From Euglena gracilis (lineage: Eukaryota; Euglenida; Euglenophyceae; Euglenales): a DNA stretch of 64,000 nt. This document shows positions 19,656 through 29,195 of this stretch, in pieces. The DNA is taken from assembly GCA_039621445.1 (NCBI GenBank), contig CP154954.1:78192073-78256072 (forward strand), read 5' to 3'. The notes beneath the pieces are model-generated. The model was not told the origin of the DNA and ran no database searches. It saw only the letters and a program-made list of their open reading frames with translations. Both the position numbers and the translations under genes were made by a program. Within the stretch, counting starts at the first letter, position 1; the number at the start of each line of letters is the position of its first letter.

Positions 19656-19934
19656 CGTGGCTTGCAGTCCCCCTCCCCCCCCTCAGTGTCTGTGTGTGTG
19701 TGTGTGTGTGTGTGAGTGTGGGGGACTGACTGGGTTGGGCCTCCAAAACGGGGGACCACAGCTGATGGAACACAAGGCCGAGATTGACTGAAATTTCACC
19801 ACCGGTTCCTGTTTCGGGCCGTCATGGCCGATTGTGCGCCGAGTGGGAGCGCTCTGGACGTGGCTGACATGGATCTGGCCGGCAATTTCAACCCCGGCAA
19901 GCCGCCAGTGCGCAGCTGAAGCATTAACCCTCCC

Positions 19935-20320
19935 CCCGGGGGTCCAGCCAGCCAGCAGCCTTTTCCAGCGCGGTACCCACCTCCCCCCATCAACATGTTT
20001 CATTTATTTCCAACCCACCCTTCGGGCGGCTGGACGTTTTCCAGCTTTTTTGCTTTCAAAGGAACAAAAATGGGCCAAAAATGGGCAAAAATGGGTAGGA
20101 AAAGGGCTGGCCAGGGCAAACTTAGTGTCAAAAAAAAAGATTTTATGTATAATTGGACATTTTTGCGGTTTCAATTTCACTTTTTTTGGCACCTGGTTCG
20201 ACCCCAGGTCGGGCTCAGTTCCAGCCCAGACACCTGGGGGGGGGGGGTCCACCAGCAACCTTTTTCCAGCCAGCCTATAATTTCCAGCCTCTGAGCTGGA
20301 CCCCCCGGGGGTGGGGGGTC
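19935..20320 (+). repeat. SINE-like dispersed repeat, copy 2
   Basis: Contains a T-arm-like hairpin CCTGG-TTCGACC-CCAGG at 20,192-20,208, with a perfect Pol III B box GGTTCGACCCC (20,195-20,205). Upstream blocks are GGGCGGCTGGACG and GAAAAGGGCTGGCCAGG; downstream, CCTTTTTCCAGCCAGCC and TTTCCAGCCTCTGAGCTGG. The same order is found at 39,705-40,105 and in part at 8,703-8,960. No A box is obvious, so a tRNA origin is inferred. Confidence 0.72.
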
Positions 20321-20339
20321 GTTGAAGAAAAACGCGCCT

Positions 20340-20560
20340 GCAAGCCGCTGCGTGGCTGGGACTTGGCAAGGGTGGGCCTGGGAAAGGCGAGTATGGCAAG
20401 GGCGAGTACGGGAAAGGCGAGTACGGGAAAGGCGAGTACGGGAAAGGCGAGTACGGGAAAGGCGAGTACGGGAAAGGCGAGTACGGGAAAGGCGGGCCGC
20501 CGTCCAGCCCGCCGCCGCCGCCCCGCGCCGCCTCCCCGCCCGTGCCCAGGGCGTGGATGC
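20340..20560 (+). CDS. Exon with a Gly-Lys-Gly-Glu-Tyr repeat
   Basis: The 15-bp unit GGCGAGTACGGGAAA gives seven GKGEY repeats (20,387-20,492) after GLGKGGP, followed by GGPPSSPPPPPRAASPPVPR. Both the repeat and the flanks keep G/C-ending codons. Other frames through the tandem repeat are open too, but only this one continues the GKGGP motif of the previous exon. A disordered, basic/acidic low-complexity protein is likely; the function is unknown. Confidence 0.6.
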
Positions 20561-20754
20561 CAGGAAGAGGTCCCCGGGAGATGGTCACTTTGATCCCTTG
20601 AGAATGCCGGTGTCCCGCCAGGGAAGTGAGTCTCTCGCTGACTTGTCAGATGACAGCCCCCAGATGAAGCCCCCCTCCCTGAGGTGGGCTTTGGACGGTC
20701 GCGTTTGGGAGGCGTTTTCCACGTTATCAACGTTATCTACCTCCCCCCCCCCAG

Positions 20755-21020
20755 GAAATTGTCATGCCTGAGAACCTGTCAGGGTCATTTTTCATTGATT
20801 TTCCCTTGAAATGCCCCACCTGGGAAACTGTCAGTCCTCCTTAGTTGCACTAAGGCTTCTTGTCTGTTTGAAGCCGGCGGCAATTTCTCTTCTGGCCCAG
20901 TTTGTGTGGTGAGTGGCCAGGTACCCACCAGTGTTCTAAAACTGTCAGGGTCCTCCCCGGGAAACTGTCAGGGTCCCCGTTACCGGCCAACCTGTCAGGT
21001 GAAAGTTTCCCGGGGGGGGG
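20755..21020. repeat. CTGTCAGGGTCC minisatellite, locus 1
   Basis: Irregular units built from AACCTGTCAGG, GAAACTGTCAGGGTCC and CCGGTACCGGCCAACC. It shares a long block (GTCATTTTTCATTGATTTTC) with locus 2 at 23,335. It ends in a G-run at 21,013-21,024. Confidence 0.85.
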
Positions 21021-21235
21021 GGGGTACGGCATGGAGTTCTGTTTTTTTTAAAAAAGGTTCTCCCCCCCCCTTCTCTCACTCTCTATGGCATAGTTTTTCA
21101 CAAGGTCCCCCTAACGCCGAGGGGGGGCCCAGTTAACCACATCTGTGGATTGAATTGGGGTTTGGTGTTTTAGGCCGAAAGATAGGCCAAAGTTGAGCAT
21201 AAAAAGTTATTCCTAAATTAAATTGAATTTACAGC

Positions 21236-21300
21236 CCAATATATATAAATATATATATATGAATATATATAAATATATATAAATATATATAAATATACAG
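21236..21300. repeat. AT-rich tandem (ATATATAA)n
   Basis: About 65 bp of ATATATAAAT-type units, flanked on both sides by CAGCCCAAT(A/G)TA. I see no gene around it. Confidence 0.9.
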
Positions 21301-21359
21301 CCCAATGTACATAATAACCCTATAAAAATGAGGGAAAAAATTGAAAAACAAGATGAAGT

Positions 21360-21660
21360 CAAAACATTTTGAAGTATTTAAAGCTTTTTTGAAGGCTTTT
21401 CAGGGCTTTTTTAGAACCAACGTTTTTGAAGAAAAAAGGCAGTCGAAAAACACATTCGTTTGAGTTTTGGCTGATAGGCAATGCTCCAGCGATGCCAGAA
21501 ATCATTTTTTCCCCCGGAGTTGGCCTGTTTTTGCCAAGATTTTGCGGTTTCATTTTTGCTCGGTTGGAGAAAATTCTGCCAGTCCAGTTGGTCCATATCT
21601 TTTGAATCGAATGGTCTGGTTGGAAATTATGAAGGCACATTTTAAGGCATTCCAAGGTTT
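21360..21660 (+). repeat. Dispersed repeat family D, copy 1
   Basis: The block CCAGCGATGCCAGAAATCAT-TTTTTCCCCC-GGAGTTGGCCTGTTTTTGCC recurs in the same strand sense at 31,395-31,460 (GATGCCAGAAATCATTTCCC) and in reverse at 61,055-61,145 and 62,170-62,345. The ORFs inside are not conserved among copies. Confidence 0.7.
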
Positions 21661-21825
21661 TTTCTGGCGTCTTAAAAATAATATGCCTGACCCTATGCCT
21701 GACCTAACTCGAACCCTTAGCAACCCAAGGCAACAAGGTCACCCCAGGAAATTCAGGGGTGTCTGGTGAAGAACCATGCCACATACACACATGCATTCAT
21801 GCAATTTACCAGATCATCAGATTAT

Positions 21826-22410
21826 TTATTTGAAAGTCATTCGGATGAAACCCCAATTTCTTGTGCACATATATTTCTATGTGTACGTATGTCTAACAGC
21901 ATATGTGTACATACATGCATGCATACATACATACATGCATGCATGCATACATACATACATACATACATACATACATGCATACATACATACATACATGCAT
22001 ACGTACGTACGTACGCACACACACACACATACATATATACATACATACATACATACATACATACATACATACATACATACATACATACATACATACATAC
22101 ATACATACATGCATACATACATACATACATACATACATACATACATACATACATACATACATACATACATACATACAATCATACATACATACATACATAC
22201 ATACATACATACATACAATATACATATGCAAATACAAATACATATACATATGCATATGCATATACATATACATATACATATACGTATACATATACATATA
22301 CATATACGTATACATATACATATACATATACATATACGTATATATAAATATGTATCCATGTGTGTATTTAAATCCACGTCATTTGAGTTTTCATCCGAGT
22401 ATTTAAATAA
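21826..22410. mobile_element. Satellite-carrying element, copy 2: (CATA)n between inverted ends
   Basis: The left side has TTATTTATTTGAAAGTCATTCGGATGAAAC (about 21,822-21,851); the right side has TTTTCATCCGAG and TATTTAAATAA (22,387-22,412). GGATGAAA and TTATTTA occur inverted, so the ends are imperfect TIRs. Inside are about 300 bp of CATA units and then a TATACA/TACATA variant. Copy 1 has the opposite tetranucleotide orientation (TATG) but the same ends. Confidence 0.8.
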
Positions 22411-22489
22411 TTTTGTGTGACCTCGCAAAATGGACCGCAAAGTCTGCGAAAGGGCCGTCTTTGACGCACCACGCCCTGCCCCCGCCCCC

Positions 22490-22649
22490 CGGGGGGCCGC
22501 CGGCCAGCGTGTCCCGCCCACCCTCCCTCCCCCCCGGCCACGCCCCCTACGGCCCGGGGCCCGGGCCCAGCGGGGCCGCCGCCCGGCCGGGGCCCTCGCC
22601 CACGAAGCCCGGGCCAGCCCCCGGCTCCCCGCTGGCCAGGGCTCACAGG
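22490..22649 (+). CDS. Exon of the Gly/Pro-rich protein
   Basis: The frame SLPPGHAPYGPGPGPSGAAA, then RPGPSPTKPGPAPGSPLARA, has G/C at almost every third position. The likely donor is AGG|GTTGG at 22,650. The left edge is not fixed; the frame is open from about 22,413. Composition links it with the exons at 18,753-20,560. Confidence 0.6.
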
Positions 22650-22718
22650 GTTGGTTGGCTGTCTCCCCCAGAGCTAGAGTACACCTGCCCTCCAGGGACG
22701 CTGGCCGGGGCCGCTGCT

Positions 22719-22775
22719 TCTTCTTCTTCTTCTTCTTCTTCTTCTTCTTCTTCTTCTTCTTCTTCTTCTTCTTCT
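22719..22775. repeat. (CTT)n trinucleotide repeat
   Basis: About 57 bp of CTT. It would read as poly-Ser, poly-Phe or poly-Leu, but it lies after a likely donor and before an exon, so it more likely acts as an intronic pyrimidine tract. Confidence 0.95.
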
Positions 22776-22905
22776 GTGATTTGTACCCTCTCCTCCCAGG
22801 GCATATTTCCATTTGCAGCGGCCAGACCGTCGCCAGACCGTCTCGGCCTGCCCCAAGGCTGCAGTGGGGTGCAGGGGGGGGGGGGTTCTCAACCGGCCGG
22901 GCCAC

Positions 22906-22964
22906 CCTGCCACCGTCCACGGAGGTGCGGCTGCGGCTGACGGGCGACATTGACGTCCCCCCGG
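22906..22964 (+). CDS. Exon candidate TEVRLRLTGDIDVPPG
   Basis: Encodes a hydrophilic beta-type segment (STEVRLRLTGDIDVPPG) with G/C-biased codons, ending at CCGG|GTGTGG (donor at 22,965, phase 1). The left boundary is uncertain. It may be the first folded domain after the Gly/Pro-rich N-terminus. No family is recognised. Confidence 0.5.
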
Positions 22965-23334
22965 GTGTGGCAGTGTTTTCCCTCCTCGTTCGTTTGCCCC
23001 AACCCCTTCTCTCTCGCCCACCGTCTGTCTCTCATTTGCAGATTTCGTTGCCGACAACCCTCGGGGCCCCCGCAGCGGAGGTTGTTGAGGGACGCCCTTG
23101 CTGTTCAGGGCCATTCTTTGTTGGCCCGTTGCCCCAGCCATTGGTGAGGGGCACTGAGTCACTCAAGACGCCGGGCCAGAAACGAAGGAACCGCCGCAAA
23201 CAAGAACAAGAGAGAACCGCCACTCAACAAGAACAAGAGTGTTCTTGTTGTTGCTTTGCATGATCCCTGTTCAGCTTTCTGGTGTCCTTTAAATCAAAAG
23301 GCACCATAGAAAGCAAATCCTGTTGTAGTACCTA

Positions 23335-23625
23335 CCCCTCCCCCTGGGAAACTGTCATGCCCGAGAACCTGTCAGGATCCCGCCCAGGCTGTCAGGGTCC
23401 CCGGTACTGGCCAACCTGTCAGTATAGGAAGTTGTCAGGGTCCCCGGTACCGGCCAACCTGTCAGGGTCATTTTTCATTGACTTTCCCTTGAAATGCCAC
23501 CGGGAGCCGTCAGGGTCCCGCCCGGGAAACTGTCAGGGTCCCTGGTACCGGCCAACCTGTCATGATAGGAAGTTGTCAGGGTCCCCGGTACTGGCCAACC
23601 TGTCAGGTGACAGTTTCTCGGGGGG
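23335..23625. repeat. CTGTCAGGGTCC minisatellite, locus 2
   Basis: Higher-order pattern of TCAGGGTCCCCGGTACCGGC, CAACCTGTCA and (T/G)ATAGGAAGTTG, with about five repeats of the GGTAC(C/T)GGCCAACCTGTCA unit. Shares its GTCATTTTTCATTGA block with locus 1 at 20,755. Confidence 0.88.
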
Positions 23626-24138
23626 GGGGGTAGGTATTTTGCTCTGTTGGCAAGGAGTGCCTTCTGGTTCAACATTATATTACCCCATCACAACACGATG
23701 CAACCGCAGGGACGGAGCTTGTGTAAACGGTGACCCCTTCGAGGAAGTCCGGCCTTTGGATTACATCCCACCTGCCGAGGTGTGTCCCTCTCAGGGGTTC
23801 GCTCGCGCGCGTGTGTGTGTGTCGATGCACGGCATTTCTGTGTTGGTGTGTGTGTGTGTGTTATGTGCGTGTGTGTTATGTGATGTGTGTGTGGTGTGTG
23901 TGTCATGTGTGTCTGTCTGTCTGGGTGCGTGCGGGCCACCATTATCTGGGCACGGTGCCTCATTTTCTATGTCTGTTCTCAGCCCGTCCCCGAAGTGTGG
24001 CAGCAGCGTGACCCAAACCGCAACCTTGCGGCAGCGGGGCCCTGCCACGCCGCCCCAACCTCCGCGAGGGCCCGAGCGGGTCCGGCGGTGTAGTCGATGC
24101 ACCTCTGTGGCAGTTGTTCCCTCAAGAGGGATTCCGCC

Positions 24139-24367
24139 CAGTGTTTTTTTTTAGGGTGGACCCGGGGGGGGGTGGGTGGATGGGTTCGGCCAACGGGGTG
24201 TTGGGAGGGTATATTTTCGGCACGAAGGCGGCTGTGAGGTGCATTTTGCATTTTTCGCGATTTTGGCATTTTTGGGAAAGAGTGGGTCCCTCGGGACCCC
24301 CCGCAACCGCCCCAAGGGTTAGGTGTCACCCCAGGGGGGGGTGGGGGGGTGACACCGGTCTTCCCTG
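24139..24367 (+). mobile_element. hAT-like MITE, diverged (in duplication copy 1)
   Basis: CAGTGTTTTTTTTTAGG at 24,139 to GGTCTTCCCTG at 24,367, with the family core (ATATTTTCGG, GAAGGCGGC, GCATTTTTCGCGATTTT). Flanks ATTCCGCC and ATTCCAAG agree at 5 of 8 positions, so the target duplication is only partly preserved. Confidence 0.75.
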
Positions 24368-24749
24368 ATTCCAAGCCTGCCTGGTCCCTTTTTGAAACTT
24401 CCGCCGCCCCGATTCAGTGGTCGTCCTGCCGCGTGTGGGCATTGAGGTCCACGGCATGCTGTGTGGGGGTGTGGGTGTGTGTTATGTCTTTGTGTGTGTT
24501 ATGTGTTTGTGTGTCGGTGGTGTGTGTCTGTGTGTGTGTGTCTGTCTGTCTGGGTGCGTGCTGGGCCATGCTTCCATTTTCTGGGCGGACGGTGCCTCAT
24601 TTTGTCTATGTCTGTTCTGTGGGGTGGCAGCCGGCAGCGGTGCCGCAACCTTGCGGCAGCGGGGCCCATGCCGCACCGTCTCCGCGAGGGCCCGGCCGTG
24701 CGTGTACGATGCTCCTCTGTGAGTGGTTCCCTCATTCGCCCATTTTTTA

Positions 24750-24887
24750 GTTTGGACGGGGTGGGTGTTGGGGGCCAACCCCCCCCAGGGTCCCTGTTCC
24801 CCCAGGGGGGGATATTTTTCGGCACCGAAGGCGAATTTTTTTTTTTAGGTTTTAGCATTTTTTTTTTTTGGCTTTTGGTAGTGTTGG

Positions 24888-24923
<36 letters not shown>

Positions 24924-24985
24924 GGGGTGGTGGGGGCCCCCCCCCCCCAGGGGGTGGGTGAACCACCCCTTTTTTACAACCCTGA
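24750..24985 (+). mobile_element. hAT-like MITE, strongly diverged (in duplication copy 2)
   Basis: Core fragments GGATATTTTTCGGCACCGAA and TTTTAGCATTTT and right end ACAACCCTG. Much of its length is a run of 32 C (about 24,889-24,920) and another C/G zone. The left end is degraded to TTTTTTAGTTTGGAC. Its position in the duplication differs slightly from the other copy, so it may be an independent or rearranged insertion. Confidence 0.6.
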
Positions 24986-25145
24986 TTTTGCCGCCGCCCC
25001 GCCGCCCCGATTCAGTGGTCAAAGTCTGCCAAGCGTTGATGGGCATTGAGGTCCCACGCAGACGCCAAATGAACAACAATGCTGAAGTGTGGGAGGGGCT
25101 GGTGACAACGCGGTTCCCGTATCCTACCCCCCCCCCGCTTGCTAT

Positions 25146-25208
25146 CGACACCGCCACCGTCGCCACCACCGCTGGCCCCAGCTACTCTCCGCAGGCGCTG
25201 CAGGTGTT
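25146..25208 (+). CDS. Short exon candidate
   Basis: GAC ACC GCC ACC GTC GCC ... encodes DTATVATTAGPSYSPQALQ, ending CAG|GTGTTCC (phase 0). An internal CTCCGCAG could instead be an acceptor for a nine-base microexon. Codon bias is good and the length is short. Confidence 0.35.
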
Positions 25209-25430
25209 CCCCTCTCAAGTTTCTGCTGGCCCATGAAGGCACCAAGGATCGTGTGTGATGATTGTTGGCCCCAAAGATACCAAGGAATGTATGGCAACCT
25301 TTTAGCTACTGCCCCCCTCCCGGGGGGGGGGCAGTAGTTAAACGAGGGGGTGTTTGGACCCAAAATTTAGGCTACAATTAGGCCGGATTTAGGTCTGAAT
25401 TTAGGCCCAATTTCGGCCGAACTCCCTAGT

Positions 25431-25486
25431 TTTGCCCGAACCCTAACCCTAACCCCTTTTTTTACCGACGATCGCAACCCTAACCC
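25431..25486 (+). repeat. Interstitial telomere-like CCCTAA repeats
   Basis: CCCTAACCCTAACCCC at about 25,441-25,456 and AACCCTAACCCTG at about 25,471-25,483. The nearby text (AATTTAGGCCCAATTTCGGCC) resembles the interior of the T-family TIR elements, which also carry CCTAACCCTA. This is an internal repeat, not a chromosome end. Confidence 0.7.
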
Positions 25487-25887
25487 TGCCCCGAAAAATA
25501 ATCCCACAAAGTGCCGTCGAAACCCACATCAGCTTGCGTTTAAGAAGGTGTACTTCCCCCCCACTGTTTTACCTTTTTGGGGGAGCGCCGCCTTTTGTCT
25601 CTTTCAGAATTTCAATAGGATGGTGATTGGGGATGTAAATGAATGCGAAGTTCAAACGCCAATGGCCATGGGTCTTTCATGGGTCTTTGGAGCAGTTCTT
25701 TTCCGTTTTTTTTTTCTCCCTCAAGGGTGTGATTTGGAACCTTGTTCCGGGGTGTGTTGCCTGAAACAGCCGTCTGATGGCCCCGCCGCGTGTTTGTGGT
25801 CGCCACCACACTGCTTTGCAATGGACCCCCCTCCCAGGTGTCTGTTGCCCACTGTTGCAGAACTCTGTCTCTCGAGGCCTCCAACAG

Positions 25888-25960
25888 ATGACCGCCCCGG
25901 CCGCAAAGGCCCTGCCCATCTTGGACGGCAGCCCCGCGGGTGTCCCCCGCCCCACGCCGC
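25888..25960 (+). CDS. Pro/Ala-rich exon
   Basis: Follows CCAACAG and ends at CCGC|GTACG (phase 1). It encodes MTAPAAKALPILDGSPAGVP, then RPTP. The ATG lies exactly at the acceptor edge, so it may or may not be a start. Its phase-1 end matches the phase-1 start of the next exon at 26,513. Confidence 0.55.
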
Positions 25961-26512
25961 GTACGTTGTCGGACTGGCACCAGACAGTCCGAGCTCCCAG
26001 CGGCAGACAGGAAAGCCAGCCTTGGGCCAGCTCTGGGCAATGAGGGTTCCGGCATGTGGCACATGTAAGCGACGTTGACAGCTGGACTATGCTGAAGTTT
26101 TTTAGCATTTTTTTGGGGGGGGTTCACCTGTGTCTACTTCTTCAGGTCATTTGGAGTGTCCCTTCTGGACCATGGTGATAGCACGCCTGCATTCATTTCT
26201 ATCATCTCCATGACAACCTGACACCTGCATACTGTGCAAAAACGAAGACGGCAATGACACCAGTAACAAACCTCCCTGCCAAATCCGCCCCTTCACGCCC
26301 GAATATGCTCAATGGGGATGGGGAGAGGGTGGCATGCAAAGCGGTAAGGCCCGACGTTAGCGTTGAGTGTGCACTCGCATTGAGTTTCCATCTCGGTCGC
26401 AATCCAGGTGGGGGGTACCCCCACATACCCCTTTTCAGTCTTTTCCCTCCTCTCGGTGGCATCTCCCGGCCAAATAGGCTTCGTGCCGCCCGCCTCCCCC
26501 CCCCCCCCGCAG

Positions 26513-26782
26513 ACGCCCCGCCTCCGCCCTCCAGTGCAGTGCACCCGCTGGACGGCGGCCCCGGGGCAGCGGGAGCCGACCCCCCGGCCGCGCCCGGCCG
26601 CCCATCCCGCGGCCCGTGCCCCTCCCCCCCTCCCCCCCCCCCCGAGTGCCTCCGGCGCCGGCCCCAGCGCCGGGGCTGTCGGTCAGGGGGGCTCCGGCGA
26701 ACCTGCCGTCCCCTCGGTGGGCCGCGGGATGCCCCCGGCCGCCCGGGCGAGGGCCGTACCCCGCTCAGAGGCCTTTCCAGGG
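26513..26782 (+). CDS. Pro/Ala/Gly-rich exon with a C-run frame switch
   Basis: The acceptor is CCCCCCCGCAG (26,512); the donor is GG|GTGTGG at 26,783. The first half is best read as APPPPSSAVHPLDGGPGAAG, and after the C-runs at about 26,626-26,643 the best frame shifts to ASGAGPSAGAVGQGGSGEPA. Both frames stay open. Either the C-run length in this sequence is wrong by one, or the bias is misleading. It joins in phase with the 25,888 exon. Confidence 0.55.
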
Positions 26783-28890
26783 GTGTGGGGGGGGGGGGCA
26801 GGGGCCGATGGGGCACACGTCTGTGGGGGCATGCGTGCGGGGTCCAGGCATGAGACGACGGAGGACGATGGAGCCCCTTCTGGAATTGTACGGCAGATGG
26901 GCGGAAACCTCCGGTGGCAGCGGGGGGACGGGGATGGGGGAAGAAAGCCTGCGGGGGTGGGGGGGGGGGCTTCCGATCAGATAATGTCTGTTGATGGTGG
27001 AGTGGCTGATTTTTTTTTGTTAAAATGGCTGTTTTCTTGGAGAGAGGAGTGAGTCACCAGCATCTGGAGTATTTGAGTGCGCAGCAATTTGGTAGGGCGT
27101 CGCCAAAAATGTTTCAGGTGTATTGGTTGAGCATTTGAATGGTTGTAGTGGTAGTAGTAGTATTAGTTGTTGTTGTTGTTGTTGTTGTTGTTGCAGTGTT
27201 TATTTTGCAGCTGCCTACCACTTGCCCCCCCCCAGGGCGGTCCAGTAGTAGTCAGAAGGGGGGTCACAGTGTGACACCCGTTACCCAATTTTCAACTCCT
27301 CAGTCCCCCGGTGCCAGGGAAACATGCCAAAACTGGGCAATGGTTGCTGGATTCAGTGAGTGTTTAATAAATTTAATCAAGAACAGTTAAATTTAGGAAT
27401 GCAGTCCGGACAAAAATGGGAAAATGACGAAAAACGGCGGGAATTTTTTGATTTTGGAAAACTTAATAATTAATTATCAGATGATAAAAAAAAATGGTGG
27501 TTATTTTTTCCACTTGTGATGAAATTCTTCGGCAAAGGAGCAACCCAAATTCTAAAAAAAAATGGTCAAAATGTTTTTCTGGGTGTCTTTTTTGTGCTTT
27601 TGTATTAAAAAAAAACCAGACCCAAAATTGACCATATATCATACCCCCCATCCTTTTGTGTAAAATTAAACTACCTGTGAACGTGGCTCCTCCAAAAGGG
27701 CGTAGAAAGGCTACAGGGGGGGAGGATGGGGAAAAAAGTGATGGGAGAATTTGGGTGGTTTTCCATCATTTTTGTTCGGATTGTTGGTTGGGGTTAGGTT
27801 AGGATTGGCTCGCTGAGAATTGGCACCGTTTGGGTATTACGTCGCCCCGAAGTTGTCCCAGTTGCTCTGGTGCCCTCACCACATTTACCCCCCGGTATCA
27901 TTTTTCGCCCAAAGGCCAGGGATGGGGGGAATCATATTTGGGGTCGTAGCTCGGAATTTTGGGGGGTTTTGGGAGGGGGACGCACTGCATTTTTGTCCTC
28001 GACAGGTTTCAAAAATAGCAAATTTTTTTCTTCCAGTGCTGTGCGCCGGGAAGTGATTTAAAAAATGCCTTTTCCCCCTCATTTTCAAGAATTTCAAAAT
28101 TACCCGCAAAAAAAATTTAGTGCCCATCTATGCGCAAAGCCAAAAACCCTGTCCATTTGGAGTTGTCAAGGGGGGGTCATAGCTTGGATCCCGATCCCTA
28201 TCCGGGGGGCTTGTATTTGGGGGGTGGCTGTGTTTGAAGGGAGGGTTTACGATGCAGGACGGCACTCTGAAGCAACTGCATCCAACAAACCGATTTTTTG
28301 GAGCCAACCATATCGATCCAGCTGAGAGACTTGCAGGTCCTTGCAAGCAGAGGGAAAAGCTTGCCCGCGGTTTGGTGGGCTGGCGGACAGGCCTGTGGTG
28401 GAGTATCTCCGGCGGCAGCGTTGGGGTTAGCCCGGGCCGCCATCCCTCCGACCCAGGACCGCCACCGGCCAATGGCTGAGGTCCCCTTTGCCGCGTAGTT
28501 ATTGAGTTTCCAGGTGGCAAAACCCTCTCTCTTTTTTTACACTGTTTACCGACTTCCTGATACTTTTTTTCATTTTTTTCACATTTACATCCAAAATACA
28601 TCCAAAATTTTAGGCGTTCCGTGAGATGTGTTCTTTGTTTCTTTTTTTTCTTTTCTGGGATGGTGCACCATTTGTCAACACCAAAGCACATGACGATGTC
28701 CTCTTTTTTTTGCATTTGTGTGCATTGCTCCAGCGTTATTGCATTCCCCTCAGCTCTCTTTCCTTCATTGACACCGTTTCAGCTTCTTTGAATTCCTCTT
28801 GAAGAGCACAGGACTTTTTTGACCATCCAGACCTATCTATTCAACCCCCCCAGCCATTCCTGTGCTGTGCCATGTCTCATTTAAGGGTCT
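26783..28890. other. Long non-coding stretch
   Basis: Contains a GTT/GTA-type repeat (about 27,140-27,195), several A/T-rich parts and G/C-runs. I looked for bias in both strands and found none. The frame at 28,128-28,715 on the - strand is long but has no preferred codons. Confidence 0.5.
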
Positions 28891-28906
28891 GTGCATTCGC
28901 CACATG

Positions 28907-29020
28907 TATGTATGTGCGGGTGGGTGGGTTTGTGGGTGGGAGGGTGGGTGGGTGGGTGGGTGGGTGGGCGTGGACCGGTGGATAGGTGTAAGTGTGGGTG
29001 TGGGTGTGGGTGGGGCATAG
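28907..29020. repeat. (GTGG)n / GTGTGG-rich microsatellite
   Basis: GGGTGGGTGGGTGG units, followed by GTGTGGGTGTGGGTG. Both strands stay open through it, giving spurious peptides. Confidence 0.9.
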
Positions 29021-29064
29021 AAGTCCGGCGGTGGTTTGCCCGCGGGGGGTGGCGGGACTCACAG

Positions 29065-29195
29065 GCCTTGGAGCAGCCCAGCAGCAGCGTCGCCCCCCGG
29101 CCCTTTGACCCGACGGTGTCCGCAGTCACTGCACTGCATGGCCGCCCAGCCCCCTCCACCGCCTCCTCCCCCGCACCGCCACCCGCTGTTTCCAG
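29065..29195 (+). CDS. Ser/Pro-rich exon
   Basis: Acceptor CTCACAG and donor CAG|GTGTGC. The frame starting GCC TTG GAG encodes ALEQPSSSVAPRPFDPTVSA, then a Pro/Ser/Ala-rich tail. Codon bias is strong only to about 29,121, and an internal GT (ACG|GTGTCC) would end it in phase 0, matching the next exon. The right half could be a separate Pro-run segment. Confidence 0.55.

Larger units (their letters stand above)
23770..25010 (+). repeat. Tandem duplication of a ~600-bp unit, each copy with a MITE
   Basis: Copy 1 (from about 23,770) and copy 2 (from about 24,395) share, in order: a GT-rich tract, GTCTGTCTGTCTGGGTGCGTG, GGTGCCTCATTTT, TATGTCTGTTCT, CGCAACCTTGCGGCAGCGGG, CTCCGCGAGGGCCCG and GTTCCCTC. 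The header CCGCCCCGATTCAGTGGTC with GGGCATTGAGGTC recurs a third time near 25,003. Copy 1 contains an exon-like segment (VPEVWQQRDPNRNLAAAG) after CTCAG at 23,990; the matching frame is not preserved in copy 2. Confidence 0.8.

Noticed and set aside
18348-19759. Very long frames of Tyr-Ile-His-Thr or Tyr-Val-Cys-Met (up to 435 codons)
   Set aside because: They are translations of the TATG microsatellite, open in several frames on both strands. The same applies to the frames at 21,766-22,950 and to the CA/GT tracts at 14.9, 30.3, 36.5 and 54.9 kb.
22674-22800. Poly-Ser, poly-Phe or poly-Lys coding stretch
   Set aside because: A (CTT)n tract read in different frames. It follows a plausible splice donor, so intronic is more likely.
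25431-25486. A telomere or chromosome end
   Set aside because: Only a few CCCTAA units, with unique and repeated sequence on both sides; similar short runs lie inside the TIR elements.
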